NCBI RefSeq assembly: GCF_014207095.1
Contig: NZ_JACHBG010000004.1
Location: 1-64,000, forward strand
Reading direction: 5' to 3'
DNA: 64,000 nucleotides
Source of the DNA: Martinezella lusitana
Lineage (GTDB): Bacteria; Pseudomonadota; Alphaproteobacteria; Rhizobiales; Rhizobiaceae
The notes beneath the pieces were generated by a model that saw only the letters and a program-made list of their open reading frames with translations, had not been told where the DNA came from and ran no database searches. Position numbers and translations under genes: made by a program. Positions 16,310 to 24,835 of the stretch are shown piece after piece (position 1 is the stretch's first letter; each line of letters begins with the position of its first letter).

Positions 16310-17750
16310 GCGTGATGGTGTAGCGCGCGCCCGGCAGATTGCGGTTGATGCGGAACGAATTCGCACCAATTGCCAGTCCTTGGCAGGCTTTGTCAGAGAG
16401 GCTTGGCATGTTGTGGAGCCCTCGATTGGTTATGTCCATGGTTGGCATATCGATGCGATCTGTCTTCATCTCGAAGCCGTCACCTCGGGCGAGATCACGC
16501 GGCTACTGATCAACGTGCCGCCCGGTACGATGAAGTCGCTGCTCTGCGGCGTCTTCTGGCCGGCCTGGGAATGGGGGCCGAAGGGTAAACCGCAGATGCG
16601 TTATCTCGGCGCCTCCTATTCCGAGCACTATGCCAAGCGTGACAACAGGCGCATGCGCGATCTTGTCGCCTCGGAGTGGTATCAGGCGCTTTGGGGCGAT
16701 CAGGTCAAGCTGACGACAACCGGAGAGATGGCATTTGCCAATGCTCGAACGGGCTCGCGGCAAGGTGTGCCGTTCTCAAGACTGACAGGCGGTCGGGGCG
16801 ACCGGGTGATTATCGACGACCCTCATTCGGTCGACGGCGCCGAATCCGAGGCGGAACGGCTGTCGACGGTGCGCACGTTTCGTGAATCCGTGCCGACACG
16901 GCTCAACGACCCGCAACGTTCGGCTATCGTTGTCGTCATGCAACGGCTGCATGAGGCCGATGTTTCGGGCACGATCCTGGGGCTTGGACTGGGTTACGAG
17001 CATCTGATGCTACCGATGGAATTTGAGCCGGAGCGCCGTTGCCGGACGTCAATCGGATTTGTCGATCCGAGGACTGAGGAAGGCGAACTGCTCTTTCCTG
17101 AGCGTTTCCCTGGAGTGGTCGTCGAGCGCGATAAGGTACCGTTGGGTAGCTACGCCGTCGCCGGTCAGTTCCAGCAGCGGCCAGCGCCGCGATCCGGCGG
17201 CCTGTTTCAACGTGGCGACTTTGAAATCGTCGAGGCCGTGCCGACCGGCGCAAAACGTTGCCGTGCGTGGGATTTTGCCGCTTCGAAGGCGCGTGCTGGT
17301 CGAAAGCCTGATTGGACTGTTGGCTTGCGCATGGCTCTGGTCGGCGGTGCTTTCTATGTCGAGACCATTGCGCGAGGGCGCTGGTCACCTGCCGAGGTGG
17401 AGCGCAATCTGAAGAACGTCGCATCACAGGATGGGCCGACGGTGACGATCCGGATACCGCAGGACCCAGGTGCCGCTGGCAAGGCTGATGCGGAAACCAA
17501 GGTCAAACTGCTCGCGGGTTTTCCGGTGAAAGTCATATCTCCGACCGGTGATAAGGCGACGCGTGCCAAGCCGGCGTCGGCGCAGGCGGAGGCAGGGAAC
17601 GTCAAGCTTTTGCGCGGCGACTGGAACGAGGCATTTCTCGATGAAGTGTGCGCCTTTCCGAATGGGCAGTTCGACGATCAGGTCGATGCCTTTGCGGATG
17701 CGCTGAACGAGCTCGCGCTGAGTTCCTCTTTCAGCTTTACGAATTTCTAG
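16266..17750 (+). CDS. Phage terminase large subunit
   Basis: This 494-residue protein is the ATP-driven DNA packaging motor and nuclease. The ATPase domain shows a Walker A variant (NVPPGTMKS, about residues 83-91), Walker B followed by the catalytic acid (RVIIDDPHS) and a coupling segment near VVMQRLHEADVSG. The C-terminal RNase H-like nuclease has the expected acidic residues in WDFAAS, IPQDPGAAG and FDDQVDAFADAL. The reading frame is open from 16209; I chose the ATG at 16266, but both overlap the upstream gene and neither has a strong ribosome site. A GC hairpin followed by T residues lies just after the stop. Confidence 0.93.
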   Translation: MMAAIREERARRTTERDGVARARQIAVDAERIRTNCQSLAGFVREAWHVVEPSIGYVHGWHIDAICLHLEAVTSGEITRLLINVPPGTMKSLLCGVFWPAWEWGPKGKPQMRYLGASYSEHYAKRDNRRMRDLVASEWYQALWGDQVKLTTTGEMAFANARTGSRQGVPFSRLTGGRGDRVIIDDPHSVDGAESEAERLSTVRTFRESVPTRLNDPQRSAIVVVMQRLHEADVSGTILGLGLGYEHLMLPMEFEPERRCRTSIGFVDPRTEEGELLFPERFPGVVVERDKVPLGSYAVAGQFQQRPAPRSGGLFQRGDFEIVEAVPTGAKRCRAWDFAASKARAGRKPDWTVGLRMALVGGAFYVETIARGRWSPAEVERNLKNVASQDGPTVTIRIPQDPGAAGKADAETKVKLLAGFPVKVISPTGDKATRAKPASAQAEAGNVKLLRGDWNEAFLDEVCAFPNGQFDDQVDAFADALNELALSSSFSFTNF

Positions 17751-17769
17751 GCCCGCTGGTGCGGGCTTT
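17751..17769 (+). terminator. Weak hairpin terminator/attenuator after terminase
   Basis: GCCCGC-TGGT-GCGGGC (17751-17766) is followed by TTTC. The stem is short and the T-run only three bases. It lies between terminase and portal within the operon, so partial termination is more likely than a full stop. Confidence 0.45.
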
Positions 17770-17796
17770 CATCACATTGCTATCAAAGGATAATCC

Positions 17797-19137
17797 ATGG
17801 GGCAGGTATTCTCGATGGTTCGCGACGGATTGGTGAGCCTTGCATCCCGCATGGGCACAGAACGCGACAAGGCGGCATCCGTTTTCTACACGCAGCCGAT
17901 CCTGACGGACGAGCAGATCGTTGCGGCCTATCGCGGCTCCTGGCTGCCACGCAAGATCGTCGATATTCCGGCGCTGGATAGCTGTCGGAAGTGGCGGAGC
18001 TGGCAGGCGGCGGGCAATCAAATCGGCTTGATCGATGCTGAAGAACGCCGGCTGAATTTACGCGGCAAAGTGCTGGAAGCGTCGACAAAGGCACGTCTCT
18101 TCGGCGGTGCCGCTCTTTTCATCGGTGCCGATGATGCCGATCCGGAATTGCCGCTCGAGGCGGAGTGGATCGGGAAGGGGGGTATCAAGCACCTGACCGT
18201 GCTGACACGCCGCCACCTGGCTGCCGGCGACATCGACAGCGATCCGGCCTCGGAATGGTACGGCAAGCCGAAATTCTACAGGCTGACCGGCGCCAGCGGG
18301 GTGCAGGTGACCATTCATCCATCTCGGCTCGTCATCTTCAAAGGTGCCATGACGCCCGGTGAGGAATTTGGCGGATTGAACAATCACGCCTGGGGCGAAA
18401 GCGTGCTCACTGCGACTTTCGATGCGATCAAGAACGCCGACAGCACGGCGGCCAATATCGCCAGCCTCGTCTTCGAGGCGAAGATCGACATCATCAAGGT
18501 TCCGCAGTTTTCCGCCAACATCGGCAATCAGGCCTATGAAGATGCGGTGCTGCGCCGCTATGCCCTCGCAAACACGATCAAAGGGGTCAACGGCACGCTG
18601 ATCCTCGATGCTGAGGAGGAATACGACAGCAAGGGCGCGCCGCTCTCCGGTCTCACGGATATTCTGATGGCTTTCCTGCAGATCGTTGCCGGTGCGGCAG
18701 ATATTCCGGTCACTCGATTGCTCGGTCAATCGCCCGCGGGCATGAATGCGACGGGGACGGCCGACATGAAGAATTATCACGATCGGATCCAGGCTATCCA
18801 GGAGCTCGATTATACGCCGGCGATGTCCCGACTCGACGAATGCCTCATCCGCTCCGCCACAGGTGCGCGCGATCCCGCCATATACACGACTTGGACGCCG
18901 CTGGAACAAATGAGTGAGAAGGAGCGGGCCGATATCTTCAAGACGAAGGCAGAAGCGGCGCGAGCCTTGTTTGGCTCAACTGCGGGTGAGGAGATCATTC
19001 CCCGTCCGGCACTCTCGGAAGCTCTGTTGAATGCTTTTGTGGAAGATGGGTCGCTGCCGGGATTGGAGGCGGCGGCAAAGTCATCTGGTCAGCCGGACGA
19101 TGTCGAACAATCTGAAACTGGCGCCGACGCGACTTAA
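17797..19137 (+). CDS. Phage portal protein (DUF1073 family)
   Basis: This 446-residue protein matches the DUF1073/HI1409-like portal family. Early segments SWLPRKIVDIPALDSCRKWR and KARLFGGAALFIGADD, the AWGESVLTATFDAI stretch and the later VTRLLGQSPAGMNATG with NYHDRIQAIQE are characteristic. The portal is the dodecameric ring at one vertex of the head through which DNA enters and leaves. The order terminase-portal-DUF2213-decoration-capsid supports the call. AAAGGATAATCC precedes the ATG. The last 30 residues are acidic and low-complexity. Confidence 0.9.
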   Translation: MGQVFSMVRDGLVSLASRMGTERDKAASVFYTQPILTDEQIVAAYRGSWLPRKIVDIPALDSCRKWRSWQAAGNQIGLIDAEERRLNLRGKVLEASTKARLFGGAALFIGADDADPELPLEAEWIGKGGIKHLTVLTRRHLAAGDIDSDPASEWYGKPKFYRLTGASGVQVTIHPSRLVIFKGAMTPGEEFGGLNNHAWGESVLTATFDAIKNADSTAANIASLVFEAKIDIIKVPQFSANIGNQAYEDAVLRRYALANTIKGVNGTLILDAEEEYDSKGAPLSGLTDILMAFLQIVAGAADIPVTRLLGQSPAGMNATGTADMKNYHDRIQAIQELDYTPAMSRLDECLIRSATGARDPAIYTTWTPLEQMSEKERADIFKTKAEAARALFGSTAGEEIIPRPALSEALLNAFVEDGSLPGLEAAAKSSGQPDDVEQSETGADAT

Positions 19138-19238
19138 CGACCCGATACCGTTGTGACGTCGCTATTAACGGATCCGCTTTGTCACGGCGCGCGGCTTTCA
19201 TCCGAACCATATCGGCTTCGGCCAGGAGAAATCCCAAC

Positions 19239-20354
19239 ATGAATTTCACAGACATTGTCACTGTCGCTGGAACGCGACGGACCGGAGACGGCTATCTTGT
19301 CGCCGATGCCCGCATCGCGCGCACGGGCATTCAAAGCTATGCCGGGGCTGAGATCGGAAGGCCTGAAATGCCCTCAGTGCGCATCTATCGTCCCGGAGGC
19401 GAAGTCTTTTCCGAAGACACACTCAAGAGTGCCGCTCACCGTCCGGTGACAAACGAGCATCCGCCGGAGATGGTCACCTCGGAAAACTGGAAGAAATACG
19501 CGGTCGGCCAGACCGGGGACGAGATCACCGGCGAAGGTATTTTCCTGCGTGTGCCGCTGATGGTCAGCGACGAAGAAGCCATTCAAGACATCGAAAGCGG
19601 CAAGCAGGAGCTTTCGGCCGGCTACGTCTGCGATGTTGATTTTACGGCGGGCGTAACGCCCACCGGAGAAGCCTACGACGCCATCCAGCGAAACATTCGC
19701 ATCAACCATATCGCCATTGTGCGCCGTGGCCGTGCGGGCTCGAAAGTCCGCATCGGCGATGCAGCCGCACCGTGGGGCTGCTCTCCTCTCGCAGCCCCAC
19801 GTCCCCTTTTCGATGACAAGCAAAACAAGGAAGGAATGATGCCCACGAAGACGATCATGGTCGACGGCATCGAGATCGAAGTTTCCGATCAGGCCGCAGA
19901 GATCATCACGACATTGCGGCAGCGCCTTGCTGACGCGGAGGCCAGTCACCAGAAGGCCGTTGCGGTCCGGGATGCCGAACTCGATACGCTAAAGGCAGCT
20001 CTTCTCGACGAGGCTGAGGTGGAACGCCGGGCAGAGGCTCGCGCCGATCTGATCGGTCTTGCCAAGGCGATTGCCGGTAACGTGCAGACATCCGGTCTTT
20101 CTGATGCTGCGATCCGTAAGGCCGTCGTGATCGCCAAGGCCGGCGAGGGTGCGGTTCACGGCCGCTCGGAGGCCTATATCGATGCGCGCTTCGATATGCT
20201 CGCCGAAGGGCTGCGCAAGAAGCCGGATCTTTTTGCCGATGCCATCAAGGACGGCATCAACCCGACGCAGACATTCCCATCCCTAGCCTCCGCCGCTTAC
20301 GTCGCCATGGTGCGCGATCTCGAGAGCGCACATCTGGCCGCCAATCCCACTTAA
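19239..20354 (+). CDS. DUF2213 protein, prohead protease/scaffold-like
   Basis: This 371-residue protein has an N-terminal DUF2213 domain, residues 1-175, with motifs AARIARTGIQSYAG-like (here ADARIARTGIQSYAGAEIG), HRPVTNEHPP and KQELSAGYVCDVDF. The second half is a long coiled-coil-prone region (LRQRLADAEASHQKAVAVRD). DUF2213 proteins in phages are thought to be head maturation proteases, with the C-terminal helix acting as scaffold, analogous to protease-scaffold fusions. That role is known only by analogy. A Sau-like charged linker near residue 185 joins the two parts. The ATG at 19239 follows CAGGAGAAATCCCAAC; the frame opens earlier at 19179 without such a site. Confidence 0.85.
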   Translation: MNFTDIVTVAGTRRTGDGYLVADARIARTGIQSYAGAEIGRPEMPSVRIYRPGGEVFSEDTLKSAAHRPVTNEHPPEMVTSENWKKYAVGQTGDEITGEGIFLRVPLMVSDEEAIQDIESGKQELSAGYVCDVDFTAGVTPTGEAYDAIQRNIRINHIAIVRRGRAGSKVRIGDAAAPWGCSPLAAPRPLFDDKQNKEGMMPTKTIMVDGIEIEVSDQAAEIITTLRQRLADAEASHQKAVAVRDAELDTLKAALLDEAEVERRAEARADLIGLAKAIAGNVQTSGLSDAAIRKAVVIAKAGEGAVHGRSEAYIDARFDMLAEGLRKKPDLFADAIKDGINPTQTFPSLASAAYVAMVRDLESAHLAANPT

Positions 20355-20381
20355 CCAGGTCAACGAAAAGGAGACGCTTCA

Positions 20382-20852
20382 ATGGCGACTTATCAGACCA
20401 CCTATGGAAACTCTCCTCGGAAGGGCCTGCATGGGCAGATCGCTTCTGAGGAAAAGGCCAACAAGATCAGCCGTACGGTTGAAGCCGCCGCCGGCATCAA
20501 GTTCGGACAGCCGGTGCAGCGCGGCCTCGCCGATCATGGCGTGGCGCCCTTTGCCGCTGGCGGCAAGTTCATCGGCATTGCGGTGCTGACGCCGAACGTG
20601 CTGCCGGATGTGGCACCGGCCGGCGGTTACGCCCAGTTCGTGACAGGGGCATTCCTGACCTCGGGTCAGATGTATGTGCGAGCCGGCGGCGCCGTCTCGG
20701 ATGGCGATGCCGTCTACTACAACTCGACGACCGATGCCTATGTCAACGCTGCCGGCACCGGCATCGTTGGCCCAATCCCCGATTGTTTCTTCGATACGAG
20801 CGGCAGCAACGGCGACATCGTCGAGATCTCGCTCAAGCACAGGAGCGCCTAA
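20382..20852 (+). CDS. Head decoration/cement protein (DUF2190-like)
   Basis: This 156-residue glycine- and alanine-rich beta protein begins MATYQTTYGNSPRKGLHGQI and contains FGQPVQRGLADHGVAPFAAG and VSDGDAVYYNSTTDAYVNAA, as in structural cement proteins that stabilise phage heads (Gp24/DUF2190 type). AAAAGGAGACGC precedes the ATG. It lies immediately before the major capsid gene, the usual place for such proteins. Confidence 0.8.
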   Translation: MATYQTTYGNSPRKGLHGQIASEEKANKISRTVEAAAGIKFGQPVQRGLADHGVAPFAAGGKFIGIAVLTPNVLPDVAPAGGYAQFVTGAFLTSGQMYVRAGGAVSDGDAVYYNSTTDAYVNAAGTGIVGPIPDCFFDTSGSNGDIVEISLKHRSA

Positions 20853-20855
20853 TTC

Positions 20856-21827
20856 ATGAACCAGTTCGTTCGACAGCAGTTTGCCGACGCCCAGGCCGCC
20901 TATTCCTTCGTCATCGCGCAAGGGCGCAATATCGAAACCCGCATCTATCAGCGCCGTTATCCGACTTTCAATTATGGCCTCCATGTTCCGGTCGTCACCG
21001 AAGGCAATGAATGGGCGTCGGGAACGACCTTCTTCACCGTCGACAGCGCCGGCGAGGCGAAGTTCCTCTCGGCTGCCGGCACTGACATGCCGTTCAACCA
21101 GTCGACCCGTGACAGCGCCAGCCATGATTTCGCGATGATCGGTTCTGGCTGGGAGTGGAACCTCGAAGAGGTCAACCAGGCGGCGCTCTACAATCTCGAT
21201 CTCAACGCATCCAACGCCATTTTCGCCGCCGATAAGATCGAACGCCTGCTCAATTCCGTCGCCATGATCGGCTCGACGGAAAAGGGCTGGACCGGTTTCG
21301 TCAACGATCCGAAGGTGTCGCGCGTCGACGTCGCTGCCGATGGTACGGGCGGCTCGGCTCTCTGGTCTGCCAAGACGGCTGACCAGATTCTGCGCGATGT
21401 CAACGATCTTATCGGCGGCGTGCGCAAGCGGACCGGCGAAGTCGAGTGGATCGACAGCCTCCGCCTGCCGCCCGAAGCCTTCCGACTGATTGCCACCAAG
21501 CGGCTTGCCGACGGCGATGGCTACATCACCGTGCTTGACTTCCTGCGGCGCGGCAACGTCTACACGGCCGAGACGGGCCAGCCGCTCGATATCCAGCCGC
21601 TGCGCGAGCTTGCGACGGCGTCGCAGGATGGCGGCGGCCGCATGGTCGTCTATCGCCGCGATCCGGAAGTGCTGCGCTTCCATCTGCCGATGCCGCGCCG
21701 CGTGCTGCAGCCGCGCCAGAAGTCGATCATGAGCTTCGAGACCGGCATCATGGCCCGCACGGGCGGCACCGAAGTGCGTCTGCCGGCGGCGATGGCCTAT
21801 GGCGACGAAATCACGGCTGCCGCCTGA
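20856..21827 (+). CDS. Major capsid protein (DUF2184 family)
   Basis: This 323-residue protein matches the DUF2184 capsid group (encapsulating HK97-like fold). It begins MNQFVRQQFADAQAAYSFVI, has the segment SHDFAMIGSGWEWNLEEVNQ, the helix GSTEKGWTGFVNDP and a C-terminal part LRFHLPMPRRVLQPRQKS. It assembles the icosahedral head. AGGAGCG lies before the ATG and only three bases separate it from the cement gene. A stable hairpin directly follows. The long open frame on the opposite strand (20379-21683) is a codon-bias shadow. Confidence 0.9.
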   Translation: MNQFVRQQFADAQAAYSFVIAQGRNIETRIYQRRYPTFNYGLHVPVVTEGNEWASGTTFFTVDSAGEAKFLSAAGTDMPFNQSTRDSASHDFAMIGSGWEWNLEEVNQAALYNLDLNASNAIFAADKIERLLNSVAMIGSTEKGWTGFVNDPKVSRVDVAADGTGGSALWSAKTADQILRDVNDLIGGVRKRTGEVEWIDSLRLPPEAFRLIATKRLADGDGYITVLDFLRRGNVYTAETGQPLDIQPLRELATASQDGGGRMVVYRRDPEVLRFHLPMPRRVLQPRQKSIMSFETGIMARTGGTEVRLPAAMAYGDEITAAA

Positions 21828-21836
21828 CGCTGTGAT

Positions 21837-21869
21837 TGCCCTCTCTCCGCTTCGTGCGGGGAGAGGGCA
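21837..21869 (+). promoter_or_regulatory. Strong stem-loop after the capsid gene
   Basis: TGCCCTCTCTCCGC (21837-21850) and GCGGGGAGAGGGCA (21856-21869) form a 14-bp stem with one wobble and a TTCGT loop. No T-run follows. It sits between the abundant capsid message and the connector genes and could stabilise the upstream mRNA or lower downstream expression. Confidence 0.6.
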
Positions 21870-21901
21870 TCTGTCTTCCCAACGATCGACACGGAGCTTT
21901 C

Positions 21902-22399
21902 ATGTCCGCATCCTTCTACGGCACGCTCGCTGCAGCCGATGCCTATTTCGCCGATCGTGCGAATGCCCCTTGGGCGGTGGCGAACGACGGTGACCGCCTG
22001 GCGGCGCTGGTGCGCGGATCCCACGCGGTCGACGGCCTCTATGAGCCGAGATTCGTCGGGCGGCGGACCGGCGGTTACGATCAGGTGCTGTCGTGGCCGC
22101 GTAGCGAGGCGACGACGGTGAACGGCGAGGTAATCGCTGACGATGCATTGCCGCTGGCCGTGACTTATGCGGCCTACGAAGCGGCGGCGCTTGAGCTGTC
22201 GGAGCCCGGCAGCCTGACGCCTGTTATCGTCGCGGCTTGCACGGTGAAGCGCGAAAAAGTGGGGCCGCTGGAGACTGAATATGCCGTTGCCGATACGAGC
22301 GACGACATGATCGCCTCCGCAAGGCCGGTGCTGACGATGCTTGACGGGCTGCTCTATCCACTCCTGCGCCCGGTGCTGCCGGGCATTCTGGTGGTGTGA
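21902..22399 (+). CDS. Head-tail connector (annotated in family as DnaT-like)
   Basis: This 165-residue protein begins MSASFYGTLAAADAYFADRA. It carries an ALVRGSHAVDGLYEPRFVG helix, LSWPRSEA, and a conserved DDALPLAVTYAAYEAAALEL helix. The pattern matches the phage family labelled putative DnaT-like ssDNA-binding protein, which by position after the capsid is more likely a head-completion or adaptor protein of the gp6 type. GGAGC precedes the ATG at 21902. The stop overlaps the next start by one base. Confidence 0.75.
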   Translation: MSASFYGTLAAADAYFADRANAPWAVANDGDRLAALVRGSHAVDGLYEPRFVGRRTGGYDQVLSWPRSEATTVNGEVIADDALPLAVTYAAYEAAALELSEPGSLTPVIVAACTVKREKVGPLETEYAVADTSDDMIASARPVLTMLDGLLYPLLRPVLPGILVV

Positions 22400-22755
22400 T
22401 GGCCGCTTTCGATTACGATAAGGCGCGAGCGACCGCCGAGCGATTGATTGCCAAGTTCGGCCAGAAGGGCAGCTTGCTGCGCATCAGGAGTGCCGGACCG
22501 GATTACGATCCGGTGCAGACGAGCGAGGAGTTTGCCTGTTCGTTCGTCGATCTCGAACAGAGTCAGGTGCATGTTGCCGACACGCAGGTGCAGCGTGGGG
22601 ATCGCACGGTCTATCTCTCGACAGAGGGACTATCGATCACGCCGACATTGGCCGACAAGGTGCTGATTGGCGATGTCGAGCATTCGATTGTCGATCTCCA
22701 GCCGCTGTCGCCGGGTGGGATGGTCGTCTTTTGGCAGCTGCAGGTGCGGCGATGA
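22399..22755 (+). CDS. Phage head-tail joining/neck protein
   Basis: This 118-residue protein overlaps its neighbours at both ends (TGATG at the start, ATGA at the end), so it is translationally coupled. It is beta-rich, with motifs SLLRIRSAGPDYDPVQTSEE, DRTVYLSTEGL and a final VVFWQLQVRR strand that resemble head-tail stopper proteins. I recognise similar rhizobial prophage proteins by this VYLSTEGL...P...D.V..G motif, but the exact role is inferred from gene order. Confidence 0.7.
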   Translation: MAAFDYDKARATAERLIAKFGQKGSLLRIRSAGPDYDPVQTSEEFACSFVDLEQSQVHVADTQVQRGDRTVYLSTEGLSITPTLADKVLIGDVEHSIVDLQPLSPGGMVVFWQLQVRR

Positions 22756-22979
22756 CGGCGCTTGTGCGTTTCAAGACGATCCTGACGCTTTGGCTGCTGG
22801 CGCGCGTCATCCTGCTGCTCAACCGTGTCTCGCCATTGCCTGGGATTGAGCGAAGTGGCGGGGCGGGGGCCGAACCCCCAACGGCCAAACCTGCGGTTCG
22901 TGCCCGTTACGGCCATCTCACCCTTTTGAATTTCGAGCGGCGTGGCTCTTTACCGGGCAACGCCGCTGATGACGCCTAA
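22752..22979 (+). CDS. Small hypothetical protein with N-terminal hydrophobic helix
   Basis: This 75-residue ORF is coupled by ATGA to the upstream neck gene. Residues 9-25 form a hydrophobic helix (ILTLWLLARVILLLNRV). The rest is polar and basic. No family recognised. It may be a genuine small membrane protein or a non-essential insertion between the connector and the gp10-like gene. Confidence 0.45.
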   Translation: MTALVRFKTILTLWLLARVILLLNRVSPLPGIERSGGAGAEPPTAKPAVRARYGHLTLLNFERRGSLPGNAADDA

Positions 22980-23000
22980 CCTTATCAAGGGGCAATCGAT

Positions 23001-23393
23001 ATGGCTTCCTCCAATTTCTCCGTCGATATCGCGGCCTGGGCCGAACGGACCAAGAAGCGCATGGAAGAGGTGGTGAACCTTTCCACGCAGCGGCTGGCCG
23101 AGGCGATCGTCGAGGCGACGCCAGTGGCCTCCGGCGAACTTGTCAATTCCTTCCGGGTCTCCGTCCCGCCACGGCAAAGCGGGGATACGGAGGGATCTGA
23201 TGAAGGCCAGCCGGTCAATTTGGCCGGCCTCAGTGCGCCGCTGGGCGGCATGATCCATATGGGTTTCACCGCGCCGCACGCCGCCGCCGTCGAATATGGC
23301 AAGGATGGGCAGGCGGGGCAGGGCATGGTGCGGCTTGCGGCGCGCCAATGGCCTGACATCGTCGAGCGCGCTGCGCGCGACACGGCGGACTGA
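23001..23393 (+). CDS. HK97 gp10-like neck protein
   Basis: This 130-residue protein fits the HK97 gp10-like family of head-tail proteins. It has a helical N-terminus (DIAAWAERTKKRMEEVVNLS), the diagnostic VEATPVASGELVNSFRVS (family pattern TPVDTG.L..S) and a C-terminal HAAAVEYGKDGQAGQGMVR, where the Y/EYG tag and the following basic segment are typical. AAGGGGC lies before the ATG. Gene order between connector and tail terminator agrees. Confidence 0.85.
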   Translation: MASSNFSVDIAAWAERTKKRMEEVVNLSTQRLAEAIVEATPVASGELVNSFRVSVPPRQSGDTEGSDEGQPVNLAGLSAPLGGMIHMGFTAPHAAAVEYGKDGQAGQGMVRLAARQWPDIVERAARDTAD

Positions 23394-23429
23394 TCCCTCG
23401 AAATCCCAACAATCTAGACAAGGTGACAT

Positions 23430-23861
23430 ATGGCGACGGCGACGGACGCTCTCATTCTGGCGGCACTGCTGGATCATCTGGCAGTGCTCCAATTTCAGCC
23501 GCCATTGCCGGTGGCGCAGCCGGGCATTGCCTTTCCGCCGGCGGGGCAAGATAAGCCGGATAACTATCTGGCCGTCAGCTTCCTGCCCAACCGTCCTCGG
23601 CAGGTGACGCTTGGCGACGATCCGCAGCAGAAGCTCGGGCTTTTGCAGGTTTCCGTCTATTGGAAGGCCGGCGGCGGGCTGATCAAGCCACTCGATGCCG
23701 CCGGCCGGGTCATCGACCATTTCAACAACAAGACGCTATTCGCCTCTGGCGTGAAGATCACGATCAGCAGCGAGCCGTGGGCCGCAGGCCCGATCCAAGA
23801 GGATGACCGGGTGCAGATACCGGTCACCATTCCCTACACCGCCTTTGAACCGGAGACATGA
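23430..23861 (+). CDS. Tail terminator-like protein (DUF4128)
   Basis: This 143-residue alpha/beta protein carries PDNYLAVSFLPNRPRQVTLG, LGLLQVSVYWKAGGG and FASGVKITISSEPWAAGPIQ, matching DUF4128, which by structure prediction in related phages is the tail-completion (gpU-like) protein that caps the tail tube. It is followed after three bases by the tail tube gene. AAGGTGAC precedes the ATG. Confidence 0.8.
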   Translation: MATATDALILAALLDHLAVLQFQPPLPVAQPGIAFPPAGQDKPDNYLAVSFLPNRPRQVTLGDDPQQKLGLLQVSVYWKAGGGLIKPLDAAGRVIDHFNNKTLFASGVKITISSEPWAAGPIQEDDRVQIPVTIPYTAFEPET

Positions 23862-23864
23862 TCT

Positions 23865-24350
23865 ATGGCGAATAAAAGCACGAAGAAGGGCTCGAAAGTC
23901 TACGTATGCGAGACGCCCCAGAATACCGACCTGACGGCCAGCGCTTATGCCGCGCTGACCTGGGTGCAGGTGGGCAAGGTCGGCAAGGTGGGCGATTTCG
24001 GCTCGGAATCCACCATCAACAACTACAATACGTTGGATGAGCCGGTGCAGCAGAAGCAGAAGGGCGTTTCCAACGCCGGCGATCCGGAGCTCGAGGTCGC
24101 CTCTATCGCCGATGATCCCGGCCAGGAGATCCTGCGCACCTTCGGCACCCCCCTCAACGTCAACAATATGGCGATCAAGGTCGAGCGCAACGACGCGCCG
24201 CAGGGCAAGACCAACACGGTGTTCTACTCGCGTGGTGTCGTTTCCGGCCCGCTCTATCCCGGCGGCGGCTCCGATGATTTCGATCTGGAGAAGTTCAAGG
24301 TCGGCCTCAACCAGCTGCCGATCCGCGTCGATCCCGTCACTACGCCGTAA
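23865..24350 (+). CDS. Major tail tube protein
   Basis: This 161-residue protein is the likely tube subunit. It begins MANKSTKKGSKVYVCET, has a WVQVGKVGKVGDFGSESTIN segment, LDEPVQQKQKGVSNAGDPEL and VFYSRGVVSGPLYPGGGSDD, a pattern of a beta-sandwich tube protein. The KGVSNAGDPELEVA motif is typical of this group in alphaproteobacterial phages. Position before the frameshifting chaperone pair and the tape measure matches all long-tailed phages. Confidence 0.85.
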   Translation: MANKSTKKGSKVYVCETPQNTDLTASAYAALTWVQVGKVGKVGDFGSESTINNYNTLDEPVQQKQKGVSNAGDPELEVASIADDPGQEILRTFGTPLNVNNMAIKVERNDAPQGKTNTVFYSRGVVSGPLYPGGGSDDFDLEKFKVGLNQLPIRVDPVTTP

Positions 24351-24433
24351 GCGCGGTCTTTCGGAACCTTGCGCGCGTCGCTCTCCTGCGGCGCGCGGCT
24401 ACTTTCACATGTCCCAACCGATAAGGTGTTTCC

Positions 24434-24835
24434 TTGGATATCTCCAGTCTCGTCAATTCCGAAGATCTCTTCGAGCTGCAGCTCCTGCATCCGGCCACCG
24501 AGGAGCCGCTCGGCATCTCCTTCATGATCCGCTCGGCCGAGAGCAACGAGGTGAAGAAGATCGTTCGCCAGCATAGCGACCGCTTTCTCGCCAGCCGCAA
24601 GAAGAAGCTGACCACCAGCAAGGTCGAGGCCGAATATCTCGACAAGGCGGCCGCCGCCATCGCTTCCTGGAGCTGGGGCGAGCAGCAGTGGAAGGGCGAG
24701 CAGCCCGTGCTCTCCTTCGAGAAGGCCCGTGAAGTCGTCGAGGAAGCCGGCTGGATCTACGATCAGGTGGCCGGCGCCTCGGAGGACCGCGCAAATTTTA
24801 TGAAGAGCTTGCCGAAGGGCTTTCAGAAGCTGTAG
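24434..24835 (+). CDS. Tail assembly chaperone, short form (gpG-like)
   Basis: This 133-residue protein begins with TTG (MDISSLVNSEDLFELQLLHP) after ATAAGG. The body has a beta N-terminal part (GISFMIRSAES) and a helical C-terminal part (SFEKAREVVEEAGWIYDQV). It plays the role of lambda gpG, coating the tape measure protein before tube assembly. Near its end, at 24793-24799, lies the heptamer AAATTTT in the reading phase A-AAT-TTT, a canonical -1 slippery site. Most ribosomes finish this protein. A fraction should slip to make the extended form. Confidence 0.85.
   Translation: MDISSLVNSEDLFELQLLHPATEEPLGISFMIRSAESNEVKKIVRQHSDRFLASRKKKLTTSKVEAEYLDKAAAAIASWSWGEQQWKGEQPVLSFEKAREVVEEAGWIYDQVAGASEDRANFMKSLPKGFQKL

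Noticed and set aside
20379..21683. Long open frame of 434 codons on the minus strand opposite the capsid gene
   Set aside because: GC-rich codon bias gives long antisense frames. The forward frame has ribosome site, order and homology to capsid; the reverse one has none.
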